NCBI RefSeq assembly: GCF_023522835.1
Contig: NZ_JALCZU010000002.1
Location: 531,111 to 595,110, forward strand
Length of the DNA stretch: 64,000 bases
Origin: Oceanobacillus saliphilus
GTDB lineage: Bacteria > Bacillota > Bacilli > Bacillales > Amphibacillaceae
Direction: 5' to 3'
The translations under genes and the position numbers were made by a program. How positions within the stretch are numbered: the stretch's first letter is position 1; each line of letters begins with the position of its first letter. The notes below the pieces were generated by a model, which did not search any database, had not been told where the DNA came from, and saw nothing but the letters and a program-made list of their open reading frames with translations. Shown here piece by piece: positions 8,030 to 18,001 of this stretch.

Positions 8030-8425
8030 CTAGTTAACCATCCTTTGTGCTTCACGCAACTGAAAAGTACGGACAGTTCTCGGCAAAAATCTGCGAATCT
8101 CATCTTCGTTATATCCAACCTGCAGACGTTTTTCATCCAATATAATTGGTCGTCTCAATAATCCAGGATTTTTTTGGATCAAATTGAATAGATCTTTCAT
8201 CGGCAATTGTTCGATATTTACATCCAGCTTTTGGAATACTTTTGAACGCGTGGAAATAATCTCATCCGTGCCATCTTCAGTCATGCGCAATATTTCTTTA
8301 ATTTCATCAAGTGTCAGTGGTTCCGAGAAGATATTACGCTCTGTAAACGGTATGTCATGCTCTTCCAGCCATGCTTTTGCTTTCCTGCAAGAAGTACAAC
8401 TTGGTGAGGTATAAAGTGTTACCAT
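8030..8425 (-). CDS. spx: Redox-sensing transcriptional regulator Spx
   Basis: A 131-residue ArsC-fold regulator that binds the RNA polymerase alpha C-terminal domain and redirects transcription under disulfide stress. The redox switch Cys10-Thr-Ser-Cys13 is at the N-terminus (SPSCTSC). Gly52, required for alpha contact, is present in TEDGTDE, and Arg91-Arg92 in GLLRRPI match the conserved basic patch. The C-terminus differs from the family's usual ending but is of normal length. Levels are set by SpxH/ClpXP, encoded nearby, and possibly MecA/ClpCP. A terminator follows and a candidate sigma-A promoter lies about 90-115 bp upstream. Confidence 0.97.
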   Translation of the reverse strand: MVTLYTSPSCTSCRKAKAWLEEHDIPFTERNIFSEPLTLDEIKEILRMTEDGTDEIISTRSKVFQKLDVNIEQLPMKDLFNLIQKNPGLLRRPIILDEKRLQVGYNEDEIRRFLPRTVRTFQLREAQRMVN

Positions 8426-8790
8426 GAAACTTCACTCCTCATTTTTAAGTATGTTATGTTGATAATAGAGAACATTATTTCACTTATTAAATTAAAATAA
8501 GTTTAAATTACCTATATGTATAATTATACTACAATTGTCAACCAAAAGGTAGAGGATATTCAAGAAATATAAGGTAATTAATAATGTTTTTTAACTGTTA
8601 TCCGCATTTATTACATAACATACCCCACTTCAATTTCAATTAAACCTTCTAATTGAAAAAAATATCAATTTAGTTTTTATTTCTGTTGAAGACTTTTTGA
8701 CACGTTGCGCTACTACAATTTTATTTCTTTTTCTGACAACGATAAGTTTCGTGATTTTACTTAGTCAGCATAACTGCTGACAAGTTATTT
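8426..8790. other. 365-bp spacer upstream of spx
   Basis: A+T-rich spacer holding the spx promoter region (8513-8541). A dyad TATAATTATA overlaps the promoter spacer at about 8520-8530 and could be a repressor site, but it does not match the PerR box well. Nothing coding was seen. Confidence 0.45.
8513..8541 (-). promoter_or_regulatory. Candidate spx promoter
   Basis: On the minus strand TTGACA (8536-8541), 17-bp spacer, CATATA (8513-8518). The -35 is consensus, the -10 is weak. A TATAAT also lies seven bases behind the -35, too close to pair with it. Confidence 0.45.
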
Positions 8791-9390
8791 TTATGCTTTT
8801 TCCGTTTTAGGCTTGTTTAAACCTTCAAGAATGTTTTCCGACTCGCGATTTTCATCATAGCTTAATACCTCATCTGCCGGCTGATAAGATTTACCATATA
8901 TTTCTGTATCTTTATATGTATGAATATCAACATACATTTTTTTCATCTGTTCGAAAATCACTTCTTCCGAATCATCACTTGGTGACCAATATAATATTTC
9001 CATAGGGGTCTTTTCATTTGTAGCCAAAGAGCGGCGATTATATCCAATGGCTTTTGCGTGTGTAAAGCCTTCCCGATGATAAAAATGGAGTCTTTTTTCA
9101 GTATCTGTATCTTCATAATCAACAGGTTCTACTTCCAAAATAATTGGCTTCTCTTTAGACTTTAGTTTTTCAATTAATTGATGCCCGATTCCCTGTCCTC
9201 TTGTTTCGGATGATACCCAAAGATAATCAATAAATAAAAACGTATCAAACTCAGCGTACATTAAGACATGGTTTGGACTTTCATCTTTAAAATAGACATC
9301 GCCTTTTTCATCAAGCAGTATATCAATATGTTTTTTCGATTTCATTTCTTCAACTGGAAAATACTCATTCAATTTCTCATACCAATTCAT
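8791..9390 (-). CDS. yjbC: GNAT family acetyltransferase (YjbC-like)
   Basis: A 199-residue Gcn5-related N-acetyltransferase. The acetyl-CoA binding motif A is visible as VSSETRGQGIGHQLIEKL, preceded by the beta-strand FLFIDYLWV and followed by a strand ILEVEPV; the acidic C-terminal extension (KTEKA end) lies outside the fold. The substrate is unknown. I start it at MNWYEKLNEY (9390), which has AGAGGAG upstream; the frame is open further but without a ribosome binding site. The name rests on position: yjbC precedes spx in B. subtilis and has a similar length. No terminator is obvious between it and spx. Confidence 0.8.
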   Translation of the reverse strand: MNWYEKLNEYFPVEEMKSKKHIDILLDEKGDVYFKDESPNHVLMYAEFDTFLFIDYLWVSSETRGQGIGHQLIEKLKSKEKPIILEVEPVDYEDTDTEKRLHFYHREGFTHAKAIGYNRRSLATNEKTPMEILYWSPSDDSEEVIFEQMKKMYVDIHTYKDTEIYGKSYQPADEVLSYDENRESENILEGLNKPKTEKA

Positions 9391-9466
9391 TTTTCTGCTC
9401 CTCTTTGCATTCATTTTTTTAAGTATAACGAAAAAACGTTCATTTGTTAAATAAGGTATAGACGAC

Positions 9467-9512
9467 AAAAAACTGCACCCAAATTAGATATTTACCAATT
9501 CGGGTGCAGTTT
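9467..9512 (-). terminator. Terminator of the glycosidase-like gene
   Basis: Arms AACTGCACCC / GGGTGCAGTT with a 6-T tail on the minus strand, 17 bases after the stop of the 9529 gene. Confidence 0.85.
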
Positions 9513-9528
9513 ATTCCAGAACTATACG

Positions 9529-10737
9529 TTACTTTCCAATCATATAATCAACATTTTCAGTATAGGTGTTGCCCGCATTCCAGAGCAAAAACTCATCGAT
9601 ACCATTTTCATACAGGGCCCTAATTTGCGCTTCGATCTCAGCCTTGCCGTATTGTTTGGTCGGTCCACTATATAACCACGGAGCTTCAAAATCCTGAAGC
9701 CATGGTCTGGATACTGGTGGAATATCGAGTGCTCCCAATACCGCATTCTCAACTTTTGCATATTCCGTAACCAATTCATATGGATGCTCATCAGGTTTTT
9801 CAATACCAAAATACGATGTCCAGTGGCTCGGATAAATCATAGAAGAAATAACATCGACATTGTCCGCTATTCTCGAAAAGTTTTGGCCAATTCCTGGTGT
9901 CTCCTCAATCGTTGCAGCGTATCCAAAGATATCTACGGAGACATCGACACCATAAGGCGATAATTCTTCTCTTGCATATTCCACAAAGTTTGTAACAGCT
10001 TCGACCCGCTTCTTCACATTGGATATGTCGAGATCTTTATAGTCACCTTGTGAATAGTCCAGTTCTTCGTCTTTTGTTTCAAATCCTTCAGGAAAACGCA
10101 CATAATCGAACTGGATTTCCTGGAATCCCATTTCAGCTGCCATCTTGGCTATTTCGACATTGTATTCCCATACTTCCTTTTCAAAAGGGTTCACAAACGC
10201 TTCCCCTTTATTGTTTAGCCATACTTCGCCATTTTGCGTAAAAGATAAATCCGGCCTGTTTTCAGCAAGTACGGAATCCTTAAATACTACCACTCTAGCA
10301 ATCGGATAGATTTGCTTTTCTTCAAGCGTATCCATCATCCCTTTTGGGTCAGATATAAAACTCGTTGCAATCTCTTCATACGGAGAACCTTCTTCCGGGT
10401 TGAATGTCAAGTGTCCATGATCCTCCTTAACATCTATTACCATTGCGTTTAAATCGGTACTATCGACAAGCTCAAGAAGTGTTTCCCAGCGACTCGAACC
10501 AGCTGAGTTTCCCGTAACATAAATCCCTCTTACTGCGTCAGGATATTCAAAATCATAACCTGAATCATATGTAAAACGTGCCATGTAAGTTAAAGGTTCA
10601 ATAAGTTCAATATTCGTTTGTCTTTCTTTATGTAAGTTTGCTGTTTTTGTTTCTTCCCCACTTGAGTATACTGGTAAAAGTGTAACGAGAAGGAAAATTC
10701 CTATGAGTGCGATCACCATGTGCTGCCATTTTTGCAT
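9529..10737 (-). CDS. Secreted putative glycoside hydrolase (DUF4015 family)
   Basis: A 402-residue exported protein. An N-terminal signal peptide is seen (MQKWQHMVIALIG then a hydrophobic core and VYSSGEE). The rest is a TIM-barrel-type glycosidase-like domain: VRGIYVTGNSAGSS, then AMVIDVKEDHG, FQEIQFDYVRFPEG, VSVDIFGY and DEFLLWNAGNTY are the conserved blocks of the DUF4015 group. The Asp/Glu pairs in those blocks could be catalytic, by analogy with other TIM-barrel glycosidases. The natural substrate is not known; cell-wall or exopolysaccharide sugar is a guess. It is a single gene with its own terminator. Confidence 0.8.
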   Translation of the reverse strand: MQKWQHMVIALIGIFLLVTLLPVYSSGEETKTANLHKERQTNIELIEPLTYMARFTYDSGYDFEYPDAVRGIYVTGNSAGSSRWETLLELVDSTDLNAMVIDVKEDHGHLTFNPEEGSPYEEIATSFISDPKGMMDTLEEKQIYPIARVVVFKDSVLAENRPDLSFTQNGEVWLNNKGEAFVNPFEKEVWEYNVEIAKMAAEMGFQEIQFDYVRFPEGFETKDEELDYSQGDYKDLDISNVKKRVEAVTNFVEYAREELSPYGVDVSVDIFGYAATIEETPGIGQNFSRIADNVDVISSMIYPSHWTSYFGIEKPDEHPYELVTEYAKVENAVLGALDIPPVSRPWLQDFEAPWLYSGPTKQYGKAEIEAQIRALYENGIDEFLLWNAGNTYTENVDYMIGK

Positions 10738-10941
10738 ATAATCAATCTCCCGTTAGTTAATAATCTAAGTATAAAGGAAAAACTTCATTATTTAAATGGT
10801 AAAAAGTAACCAGAGTCAAAAACTTGTCCCTTTATTAATTTATATATGAAGTAATAGCTCTTTTCGTCAGTGTTGATGTTTTTCAGTATAACAGTAGATA
10901 TAGAGTGCGACACCGGACATAAAAATAGATTATAATAAACT

Positions 10942-10971
10942 CAAAAAGCAGGTGATTATCCCGCTTTTTAA
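10942..10971 (-). terminator. Terminator of the Uma2 gene
   Basis: AAAAAGC...GCTTTTT hairpin, T-rich on both strands, 33 bases behind the stop at 11004. Confidence 0.6.
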
Positions 10972-11003
10972 GTTGGTATTTACACGTTTAGAAATTGCTA
11001 AAA

Positions 11004-11570
11004 TCATTCCTCAAAAATATGCTTTAAATCAATACGAAAACCGTCAAAGACTTTAGAAGTTATTTCTCCTGTATCTGTTTTCATGTCATATTGTTCATAC
11101 ATTTTCTCATCATTTAAGGCATATACCGTTACCGTATTCAGCATGGGATTAACAATCCAATATTCCTTTACGCCATAACTCATATAGAGATTAAGTTTTG
11201 TAATCAAGTCATGCGATTGATTCGAAGGGCTTAATATTTCAACAACGAGTTTTGGAACACCAACATATCTAGCATCGGTAAAACCACTTTTATCACAAAT
11301 GATGCTAATATCTGGGATAACAATTTTTGTACCTTCAATTGTATCGTCTTCCAATTCAATATCGTACGGTGCAGAAAACACCTCACAAGACGTCCCTTCA
11401 AGAAAATTCCCAAATTTAATCTGTAGCCTACTGGATATACGTTGATGCTTCGTCGATGGTGAAGGTGACATATAAACAAATCCGTCTATATATTCAAGTA
11501 ATGCATCAGAGCTTTCACGTATTTGAAAATACTCTTCCACTGACACAGAATCATCACCAAATTGATTCAT
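11004..11570 (-). CDS. Uma2 family (DUF820) PD-(D/E)XK endonuclease-like protein
   Basis: A 188-residue Uma2/DUF820 protein with the restriction-endonuclease-like fold. Visible blocks: the N-terminal YFQIRESSDALLEYIDG, the catalytic-type PDISIICD and the E-x-L motif KLVVEILSPSN, then the helix YMSYGVKEYWIVNP. The Asp-Glu pair with a downstream Lys is what the family uses as its putative active site. Function in cells is not established. It is alone, with GAAAGGAG before its ATG, and is not a usual member of this syntenic block, so it may be an accessory insertion. Confidence 0.85.
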   Translation of the reverse strand: MNQFGDDSVSVEEYFQIRESSDALLEYIDGFVYMSPSPSTKHQRISSRLQIKFGNFLEGTSCEVFSAPYDIELEDDTIEGTKIVIPDISIICDKSGFTDARYVGVPKLVVEILSPSNQSHDLITKLNLYMSYGVKEYWIVNPMLNTVTVYALNDEKMYEQYDMKTDTGEITSKVFDGFRIDLKHIFEE

Positions 11571-11866
11571 CTCATTTCTCCTTTCTTCACACGGTATTGG
11601 TACTATTATTTTACCATGTATTATTTGCTTCTACATCTTACTATTCAGTCATAAAGTGAAACGCCTTCAGTGGAGGTTTTATTTCATCCCCCATTTATCG
11701 TCTTTGACTTTGTCTCATAGTCTTGAAGTAGGAGACATACTGCCCGTTATGTGTTGGATAAATAGTTAGATTAAAAATAGTTCCTTTCAATCACTCCTAG
11801 CTTATCTATCCAAATTCGACAATAGAACTTTTTTTGTTGATGTACTGGATATAATAGGTGTCCTCC
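11571..11866. other. 296-bp spacer between the Uma2 gene and trpS
   Basis: No gene seen. Around 11657-11750 a stretch with more G+C than its flanks has GTGAAACGCCTTCAGTGGAG and, 70 bases later, GACATACTGCCCGTTATG. It looks like part of an interspersed element, but no second copy occurs in this window. Confidence 0.35.
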
Positions 11867-11895
11867 TTGCATTTCCCTAAAAGACTATATATAAT
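11867..11895 (+). promoter_or_regulatory. Promoter of the trpS T-box transcript
   Basis: TTGCAT (11867-11872), 17-bp spacer, TATAAT (11890-11895), placed directly before the T-box leader. Confidence 0.75.
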
Positions 11896-11899
11896 AATA

Positions 11900-12118
11900 A
11901 AAAATCAATATCATTAGCAATGACAAAGATATAGTACTTTTTGCCCACTGATTTTTAGAGAGCTTGTGGTTAGTGGAAACAAGCATCAAGGTAAAAAGGA
12001 ATTGGACTTTCGAGCTAATTAACGATTAAAGTGATTCTGCAGCATTTGCAGGGTAATTAGGGTGGCACCGCGGTTCATTCGTCCCTTTGTATGAGGAAGA
12101 ATGGGCTTTTTTTAATGT
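11900..12118 (+). promoter_or_regulatory. T-box leader (tRNA-Trp sensing) of trpS
   Basis: The leader carries the T-box sequence AATTAGGGTGGCACCGCG (12054-12071), the upstream helices, and a specifier loop where TGG (12003-12005, in AATTGGACTTTCGAG) reads as the Trp codon. A terminator with a T7 run follows (arms GGTTCATTC / GAATGGGCT). Uncharged tRNA-Trp should stabilise the antiterminator and turn on trpS. Confidence 0.92.
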
Positions 12119-12146
12119 TTAAAATTATTTATATAAAATGGAGTGA

Positions 12147-13142
<996 letters not shown>

Positions 13143-13153
13143 AGGTATACAAC

Positions 13154-13191
13154 GAAATGCGCCAGACGGTATCGTTCAGGCGCATTTCTAT
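13154..13191 (+). terminator. Terminator of trpS
   Basis: Perfect 10-bp stem GAAATGCGCC / GGCGCATTTC beginning 11 bases after the stop; only a short T-rich tail follows. Confidence 0.7.
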
Positions 13192-13267
13192 TTGAATCGT
13201 GCTATTTGATTAAGAGCCTTTTCAGTCAAAATGAGGTTGATCAGCTAAGTGATTTCCGCCTGTATTT

Positions 13268-13372
13268 GTGAACAACGGCATTTCCTTTGTGAACTTTGGC
13301 CTGTTTGACATAAACTTCGGCATTTTTCATGTGAACTTCAGCATTTTCTCTGTGAACTTCGGTATTTCCAAC
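13268..13372. repeat. Five 21-bp tandem repeats behind yjbA
   Basis: Five adjacent units of exactly 21 bp on the plus strand with consensus GTGAACTTCGGCATTTT plus four variable bases; units differ at a few positions. Read on the minus strand they continue the yjbA frame after its TGA, coding a 7-residue repeat of the type EVHxxNA. They are not CRISPR: there are no unique spacers. Confidence 0.85.
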
Positions 13373-13375
13373 TTC

Positions 13376-14137
13376 TCATTTCTGATTCGATGTATTATGC
13401 TCCGGCCCAATCTCTGCTTCCCACATCTTTTCCAAAAAAGGTTGACCGCGTACTAGTTTTGCGCATAAATCTTCATGAGCTTCACTCCAGCCCGCTTTCA
13501 CTCCATTATATAACGTTTCCCACACTCTATCTTCGTCCATATATCGAATTGCAGGATATTGCTTGGGATCCCACTCTGTTAGCCAGTAGCGCAATTCTTC
13601 CCTATTATTCGTTGTTTTCAGTTGATCAAGTCCTATCATGAGCAATTGCTTCAGTTGCCTTTCCTTCCTTGTAAGTCCGAACACAAATTCTGGAGGCATG
13701 GATAGCATATGATATTCTTTTTGATATTCACTGTCATCAAATTTAAAGGATTGGGCTTTTGTATTCTCTATCATGTCAAATACAAGCTGCTCCTGACGTG
13801 GGATTAATCTGCTTTTTCGTATAGGGATTGAGTAGCCGATCGTATCAATTGCGAGAATATCATTTCCATCCGTAACAATACAAGCATATTCCACAACAGA
13901 TCTTTTTTGCCCCTTGCGTGTGTAGGCCCGTTTATATATCGAATCAAGCAAAGCTCTCGGAAGATCATGCATATCATTCTCAATGTAGTTGTATAGTGTT
14001 TCTGTTATGTATAATAAAGGCACTTGATCCATTAGCTCTATGCTGTCTTCTTTTCTCCACTCATGGAAATGACAAACACTGTAGCCATTCTCTTCACCTT
14101 CAAACCAATTCACCCAAACATCGTGTAAATATAACAT
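13376..14137 (-). CDS. yjbA: UPF0736 protein YjbA (DUF3603)
   Basis: A 253-residue protein of the UPF0736/DUF3603 family, found in Bacillaceae, function unknown. Recognisable from [19 protein letters not shown] at the start and the conserved C-terminal [31 protein letters not shown]. No membrane segment or signal is seen. The start is ATG at 14137, preceded by GTGAGGG; a TTG two codons earlier is too close to it. Immediately after the TGA the same frame runs on through a 21-bp tandem repeat array for about 38 codons. It is next to trpS, as in B. subtilis. Confidence 0.9.
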   Translation of the reverse strand: MLYLHDVWVNWFEGEENGYSVCHFHEWRKEDSIELMDQVPLLYITETLYNYIENDMHDLPRALLDSIYKRAYTRKGQKRSVVEYACIVTDGNDILAIDTIGYSIPIRKSRLIPRQEQLVFDMIENTKAQSFKFDDSEYQKEYHMLSMPPEFVFGLTRKERQLKQLLMIGLDQLKTTNNREELRYWLTEWDPKQYPAIRYMDEDRVWETLYNGVKAGWSEAHEDLCAKLVRGQPFLEKMWEAEIGPEHNTSNQK

Positions 14138-14219
14138 AAACAACCCTCACTTTTCATTTTCCGATTTAGAATACATTATGACCATCACGGAGAAAAATAT
14201 TCGAGAAGTTGTATGAAAT

Positions 14220-14420
14220 TTAATTCTGATAACGATGTAAGATGGCACCCATAATTAAAATACCCAATGGGAAAAAATAACATTCCAACCGTCCGCTTAT
14301 AAATATAAAGTAATCATGCCAGGACAAGCCTGCAGGCAGGAAGTTCATATAGGCAATAATCGTAACTCCACCTGTAACAGCTAGTCCAAATCCGATTAAA
14401 AATAAAAACACATGGCCCAT
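14220..14420 (-). CDS. Small two-helix membrane protein
   Basis: A 66-residue protein with two hydrophobic segments: about residues 3-27 (starting MGHVFLFLIGFGLAVTGG) and 43-61 (CYFFPLGILIMGAILH). A short polar loop with SWHDYF joins them. GAGGGG lies upstream of the ATG. It sits between yjbA and fabF. I do not recognise a characterised family; B. subtilis has a small gene (yjzB) in this neighbourhood but I cannot show they are related. Confidence 0.7.
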   Translation of the reverse strand: MGHVFLFLIGFGLAVTGGVTIIAYMNFLPAGLSWHDYFIFISGRLECYFFPLGILIMGAILHRYQN

Positions 14421-14540
14421 TTAAGATCCCCTCATTTGTGCTTGTCCACTTACTTTATATATTTTATGATTGGCCTGCGGAAAGAATGTCAGGAAAATTG
14501 ATTATTCAGGTGCGAAGGCTTGATTTTGGTTGATAATTTT

Positions 14541-14562
14541 CTTAATTACACGTATGCAGGTA
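14541..14562. repeat. Interspersed repeat A, copy 2 (degenerate)
   Basis: CTTAATTACACGTATGCAGG followed by TA matches the core of copies 1 and 3 in 19 of 22 positions; the flanking arm is lost. Confidence 0.45.
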
Positions 14563-14585
14563 GTAGAGAAAATTTCCCCATCCAT

Positions 14586-14619
14586 ATAAAAAGCTGCTCA
14601 GCAATTAGCTGAGCAGCTT
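14586..14619 (-). terminator. Terminator of fabHF
   Basis: Perfect 12-bp stem AAGCTGCTCAGC / GCTGAGCAGCTT with a T tail on the minus strand, just after the fabF stop. Confidence 0.9.
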
Positions 14620-14627
14620 CTATGTTG

Positions 14628-15866
14628 TTATTGATATTTCTTAAATACAAGTGCTACATTATGACCACCGAAACCAAGTGAATTGCTGACGACCACATTT
14701 ACATCCTGCTTTCTTGCTTCATTTGGAACATAGTCCAAATCACAGTCTGGGTCAGGAGTTTCATAATTGGTAGTTGCAGGGATGACGCCATCCTTAATTG
14801 CCTTGATCGAAATGACTGCCTCTAAACCACCTGCAGCTCCCAGCAAATGTCCAGTCATCGACTTTGTAGAAGATACTGCCAGTTTTTTGGCATGGTCACC
14901 GAAAACTGTTTTAATTGCTGCGGTTTCATATTTATCATTGAGTTCTGTACTTGTACCGTGTGCATTAATATAATCGACTTCCTCTGGAGAGATTCCTGCA
15001 TCTTTAAGCGCATGTTGCATAGCGCGTGCTGCTCCCTCCCCATTTTCGGCCGGAGCTGTAATATGATAAGCGTCACCTGTTGCACCATATCCGGCTATTT
15101 CACCGTAAATATGTGCTCCGCGTTCCAGTGCAGAATCTAAATTTTCCAGAATCAAAATTCCAGCACCCTCACCCATTACAAATCCATCTCTATTTTCATC
15201 AAATGGACGACATGCTTTGCTTGGATCATTATTCGTTGATAATGCCTTTGCCGAAGAGAATCCCGCGAAAGCCATATCAGAAATCGGGGCCTCCGTTCCT
15301 CCTGCAATAATATAATCAACATCTCCACGTTCAACTGCTTTGTATGCATCACCAATTGAATTGGCACCAGATGCACAAGCTGTTACCGTACATGAATTAA
15401 TCCCTTTTGCACCTAGTTGAATGGATACTTGACCGGCAGCCATGTCCGGTATCATCATCGGTACAAAGAAAGGGCTGACCCTTTTAGGACCTTTTTCCAA
15501 TAGCTTAGTATGCTGTTCTTCCCATGTCTTCATTCCACCAATACCTGAGCCTATCCATACCCCCACACGATGTGCATTGCTGTCGTCAATCGTAAGCTTA
15601 GCATCTTCAACAGCCATTTTAGATGCAGCTACCGCGTATTGCGTAAAAGGGTCCATTTTACGAGCATCTTTTTTGTCCATAAAATGGGTTGGATCGAAGT
15701 CTTTCACCTCTGCGGCTACTTTGGCTGGATAATTATCTTTATCAACTTTTGTTACAAAATCAATTCCGGACTTTCCGGCTAAGAGATTTTCCCACATTGT
15801 ATTTACATCATTACCTAAAGGCGTTATAGCACCTAATCCCGTAATGACTACTCTTCTCTTTTCCAT
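14628..15866 (-). CDS. fabF: Beta-ketoacyl-ACP synthase II
   Basis: A 412-residue condensing enzyme that elongates acyl-ACP with malonyl-ACP in type II fatty-acid synthesis. The catalytic Cys164 is in [11 protein letters not shown], with the two active-site histidines in [11 protein letters not shown] and [14 protein letters not shown]. The C-terminal [14 protein letters not shown] is typical. It lies 30 bp behind fabH in one operon and ends with a strong terminator. The pair should be repressed by FapR through the operator upstream of fabH. Confidence 0.97.
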   Translation of the reverse strand: MEKRRVVITGLGAITPLGNDVNTMWENLLAGKSGIDFVTKVDKDNYPAKVAAEVKDFDPTHFMDKKDARKMDPFTQYAVAASKMAVEDAKLTIDDSNAHRVGVWIGSGIGGMKTWEEQHTKLLEKGPKRVSPFFVPMMIPDMAAGQVSIQLGAKGINSCTVTACASGANSIGDAYKAVERGDVDYIIAGGTEAPISDMAFAGFSSAKALSTNNDPSKACRPFDENRDGFVMGEGAGILILENLDSALERGAHIYGEIAGYGATGDAYHITAPAENGEGAARAMQHALKDAGISPEEVDYINAHGTSTELNDKYETAAIKTVFGDHAKKLAVSSTKSMTGHLLGAAGGLEAVISIKAIKDGVIPATTNYETPDPDCDLDYVPNEARKQDVNVVVSNSLGFGGHNVALVFKKYQ

Positions 15867-15896
15867 CTATTTTTCCTCCTTCCGCAACTAAATGAC

Positions 15897-16835
15897 TTAT
15901 CTTCCCCAGCGCATAGCAACTGCGCCCCATGTAAGGCCACCGCCAAAACCTACCAAAACGATTAAATCGTTATCTTTTATTTTACCTTCTTTTACTGACT
16001 CTGACAAAGCCATAGGTATCGATGCTGAAGAATTGTTACCATACTTTTTAATCGTGGTTGCCATTTTATCCTCTGAGATACCGAGACGCTGACGTGCAGC
16101 TTCCATGATTCGAATATTAGCCTGATGCGGAACAAGATAATCAACATCTTCCTTGCTGTATCCTATTTCCTCGATGACATTAACCGTTGATTCCGGCATT
16201 TGTCTAACTGCAAATTTATATACTTCACGACCATTCATCACTAGATGATTATCCTCGTTTTGGTATAAATCCTTGCCACCAGTACCGTTTGCACCTAATT
16301 CAAATGATAAAATCCCTTTACCTTCTGCTACTTCACCAACTACTGCAGCACCAGCACCATCACCTAGAAGGACACATGTACCTCTATCTTCCCAGTTTGT
16401 GATTTTAGACAGTTTTTCGGAACCAACGACAAGAATTTTTTTGTAGGCACCTGTTTCGATAAATTGTTTTGCTGTAACCAATCCGTACATAAAGCCTGAA
16501 CATGCTGCACTTATATCCATTGCTGCAGCTTTTGTTGCGCCAATACGTTCCTGCACCATGCAAGCTACAGATGGAAAAGGCGTATCGGGAGTCACCGTGG
16601 CCACTAAAATTAAATCAATATCAGCTGCGTCCACATTTGCCTCCTCAAGTGCACCAAGCGTTGCATGATAGGCCATATCCGAAGTATTGATATCATCCGT
16701 TGCTAATCTTCTTTCTTCAATACCAGTTCTTGTTCTTATCCATTCATCGTTAGTGTCTACGATTTTTTCCAAATCTTTATTTGTAACTACATTTGTCGGA
16801 AGGTAATGACCTGTACCTAATATACCAACACCCAT
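15897..16835 (-). CDS. fabH: Beta-ketoacyl-ACP synthase III
   Basis: A 312-residue enzyme that starts fatty-acid synthesis by condensing acyl-CoA with malonyl-ACP. The Cys-His-Asn triad is visible: Cys112 in [11 protein letters not shown], His in VPHQANIRI, and Asn in KYGNNSSAS, where the more usual sequence is GNTSAAS. Starter specificity for branched chains is expected in Bacillaceae but not readable from sequence. First gene of fabHF; a promoter overlapped by a FapR-like box lies 40-70 bp upstream. Confidence 0.97.
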   Translation of the reverse strand: MGVGILGTGHYLPTNVVTNKDLEKIVDTNDEWIRTRTGIEERRLATDDINTSDMAYHATLGALEEANVDAADIDLILVATVTPDTPFPSVACMVQERIGATKAAAMDISAACSGFMYGLVTAKQFIETGAYKKILVVGSEKLSKITNWEDRGTCVLLGDGAGAAVVGEVAEGKGILSFELGANGTGGKDLYQNEDNHLVMNGREVYKFAVRQMPESTVNVIEEIGYSKEDVDYLVPHQANIRIMEAARQRLGISEDKMATTIKKYGNNSSASIPMALSESVKEGKIKDNDLIVLVGFGGGLTWGAVAMRWGR

Positions 16836-16875
16836 GTTTGATCGCTCCCTTATATATCAATCGTTATTATCAATT

Positions 16876-16894
16876 ATTATGACTTGGTACTAAT
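16876..16894 (-). promoter_or_regulatory. FapR operator of fabHF
   Basis: On the minus strand ATTAGTACCAAGTCATAAT. The left half (ATTAGTACC) is identical to the FapR consensus I know, the right half (TACTAAT in the consensus) has decayed. It lies between the -35 and -10, which is where a malonyl-CoA-released repressor would act. Confidence 0.75.
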
Positions 16895-16905
16895 TTTAAT
16901 GTAAA
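16876..16905 (-). promoter_or_regulatory. Promoter of fabHF
   Basis: Minus strand TTTACA (16900-16905), 18-bp spacer, CATAAT (16876-16881). The spacer is almost entirely FapR box. Confidence 0.65.
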
Positions 16906-16949
16906 TTTATTTATTTAGCAAGAGGAATTGATTATTTCCAATCCGATAT

Positions 16950-17906
16950 TTACCTTTCATTAGGGAGTAATCCTGTTTCAATATATTTTTCAACGTGTCC
17001 TGCCATCTCTTGTTGGAACGATTCTGGAACACTGTCATTAAATTCACCTAGTGAAATATAACCTTCCTGAAAATCAAAAGTCATGATAGATCCTTCTAAA
17101 TTATTATCATTAAACTGTTCGGCTGTGTATGTGTACAGCTTGTCCACATGCTGAATCGTGCTTGTCAGAACTGTTTTCGGCGCCATATCCAGCTGATCGG
17201 ATATATATCCGATAGAATAAATCCCGTCTTCTTCAGCCTTTTTTAGGATGGCATCACTGAACGTATCACCAATTGGATAAATAACGTCTACTTCTCGTTG
17301 ACGCATCGAGTCATAAATATTCAAAGCAGTGTCTGTATCATTCCAATTACTCATATAATCGAATTCAATTTCAGCACTTGGATTCTGATATTTAGCTCCT
17401 TCAAAAAATCCTTCAATTTCAGGTTGCCATAAATATGCTGCAATAATACCAACTGAATCTGTCGTAGTCATTTCACCTGCTACCATTCCCGCAAAAAATC
17501 CCATGGCATGTGCACTGAAATTTAAGCTTGTAACATTTTCGGCATAGTTCCCTCCATTAAAATATACAAAGTGAACATCAGGGTATAAATCTGCTATTTC
17601 CATAAAATGGCTTCCGTACATATTGCTGTGGCCAAAAATTAGATTGACACCATCCTGCACAAGCTCTGCAACCGCATTGTTTATGTCCGCTTTGGTAACG
17701 ACTTCTTCTTTATAAAAAACCTCTATTTCAAGTTCTTTCTCAATTTGAAGTAATCCTTTATATCCTTTTTTACTCCAGGCGCTATCATCAATGGAAGTGT
17801 CAATCAATAAACCTGCATTCTGAATTTGACCTGTTTCAAAATAAGAACAACCAGAGAGAATAAATATAAGTGTTGTATATAATAGTACGTTGATGATTTT
17901 CTTCAT
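16950..17906 (-). CDS. med: Med-like lipoprotein (BMP family, competence activator)
   Basis: A 318-residue lipoprotein. The signal peptide MKKIINVLLYTTLIF ends in the lipobox LSGC, so it should be anchored outside the membrane. The body is a periplasmic-binding-protein fold of the BMP/PnrA group (DDSAWSKKGYKGL, NLIFGHSNMYG, MGFFAGMVAGEMT, VIYPIGDTFSDAILK). B. subtilis Med, at this exact place upstream of fabH, is such a protein and stimulates comK expression. The start at 17906 has GGAGTG; the longer frame lacks a ribosome binding site. The small gene comZ that follows med in B. subtilis is not present: only about 110 bp separate this stop from fabH. Nucleoside binding is possible by family. 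Confidence 0.82.
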   Translation of the reverse strand: MKKIINVLLYTTLIFILSGCSYFETGQIQNAGLLIDTSIDDSAWSKKGYKGLLQIEKELEIEVFYKEEVVTKADINNAVAELVQDGVNLIFGHSNMYGSHFMEIADLYPDVHFVYFNGGNYAENVTSLNFSAHAMGFFAGMVAGEMTTTDSVGIIAAYLWQPEIEGFFEGAKYQNPSAEIEFDYMSNWNDTDTALNIYDSMRQREVDVIYPIGDTFSDAILKKAEEDGIYSIGYISDQLDMAPKTVLTSTIQHVDKLYTYTAEQFNDNNLEGSIMTFDFQEGYISLGEFNDSVPESFQQEMAGHVEKYIETGLLPNER

Positions 17907-18001
17907 GGTAGACACTCCATTCTGCAATATCAAAACTGCCTCTCTCCTATTTTAACTGTATAATAATTATTGGTAAATAATGGACTTCTTAAAAGTTTGT
18001 G

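Noticed and set aside
13268-13372. CRISPR array
   Set aside because: Repeat units are directly adjacent with no unique spacers; no cas genes in the window.
13268-13456. Plus-strand protein with GIFxVNFG repeats
   Set aside because: No RBS, and it runs into the yjbA coding region on the other strand; it follows from the 21-bp repeat unit.
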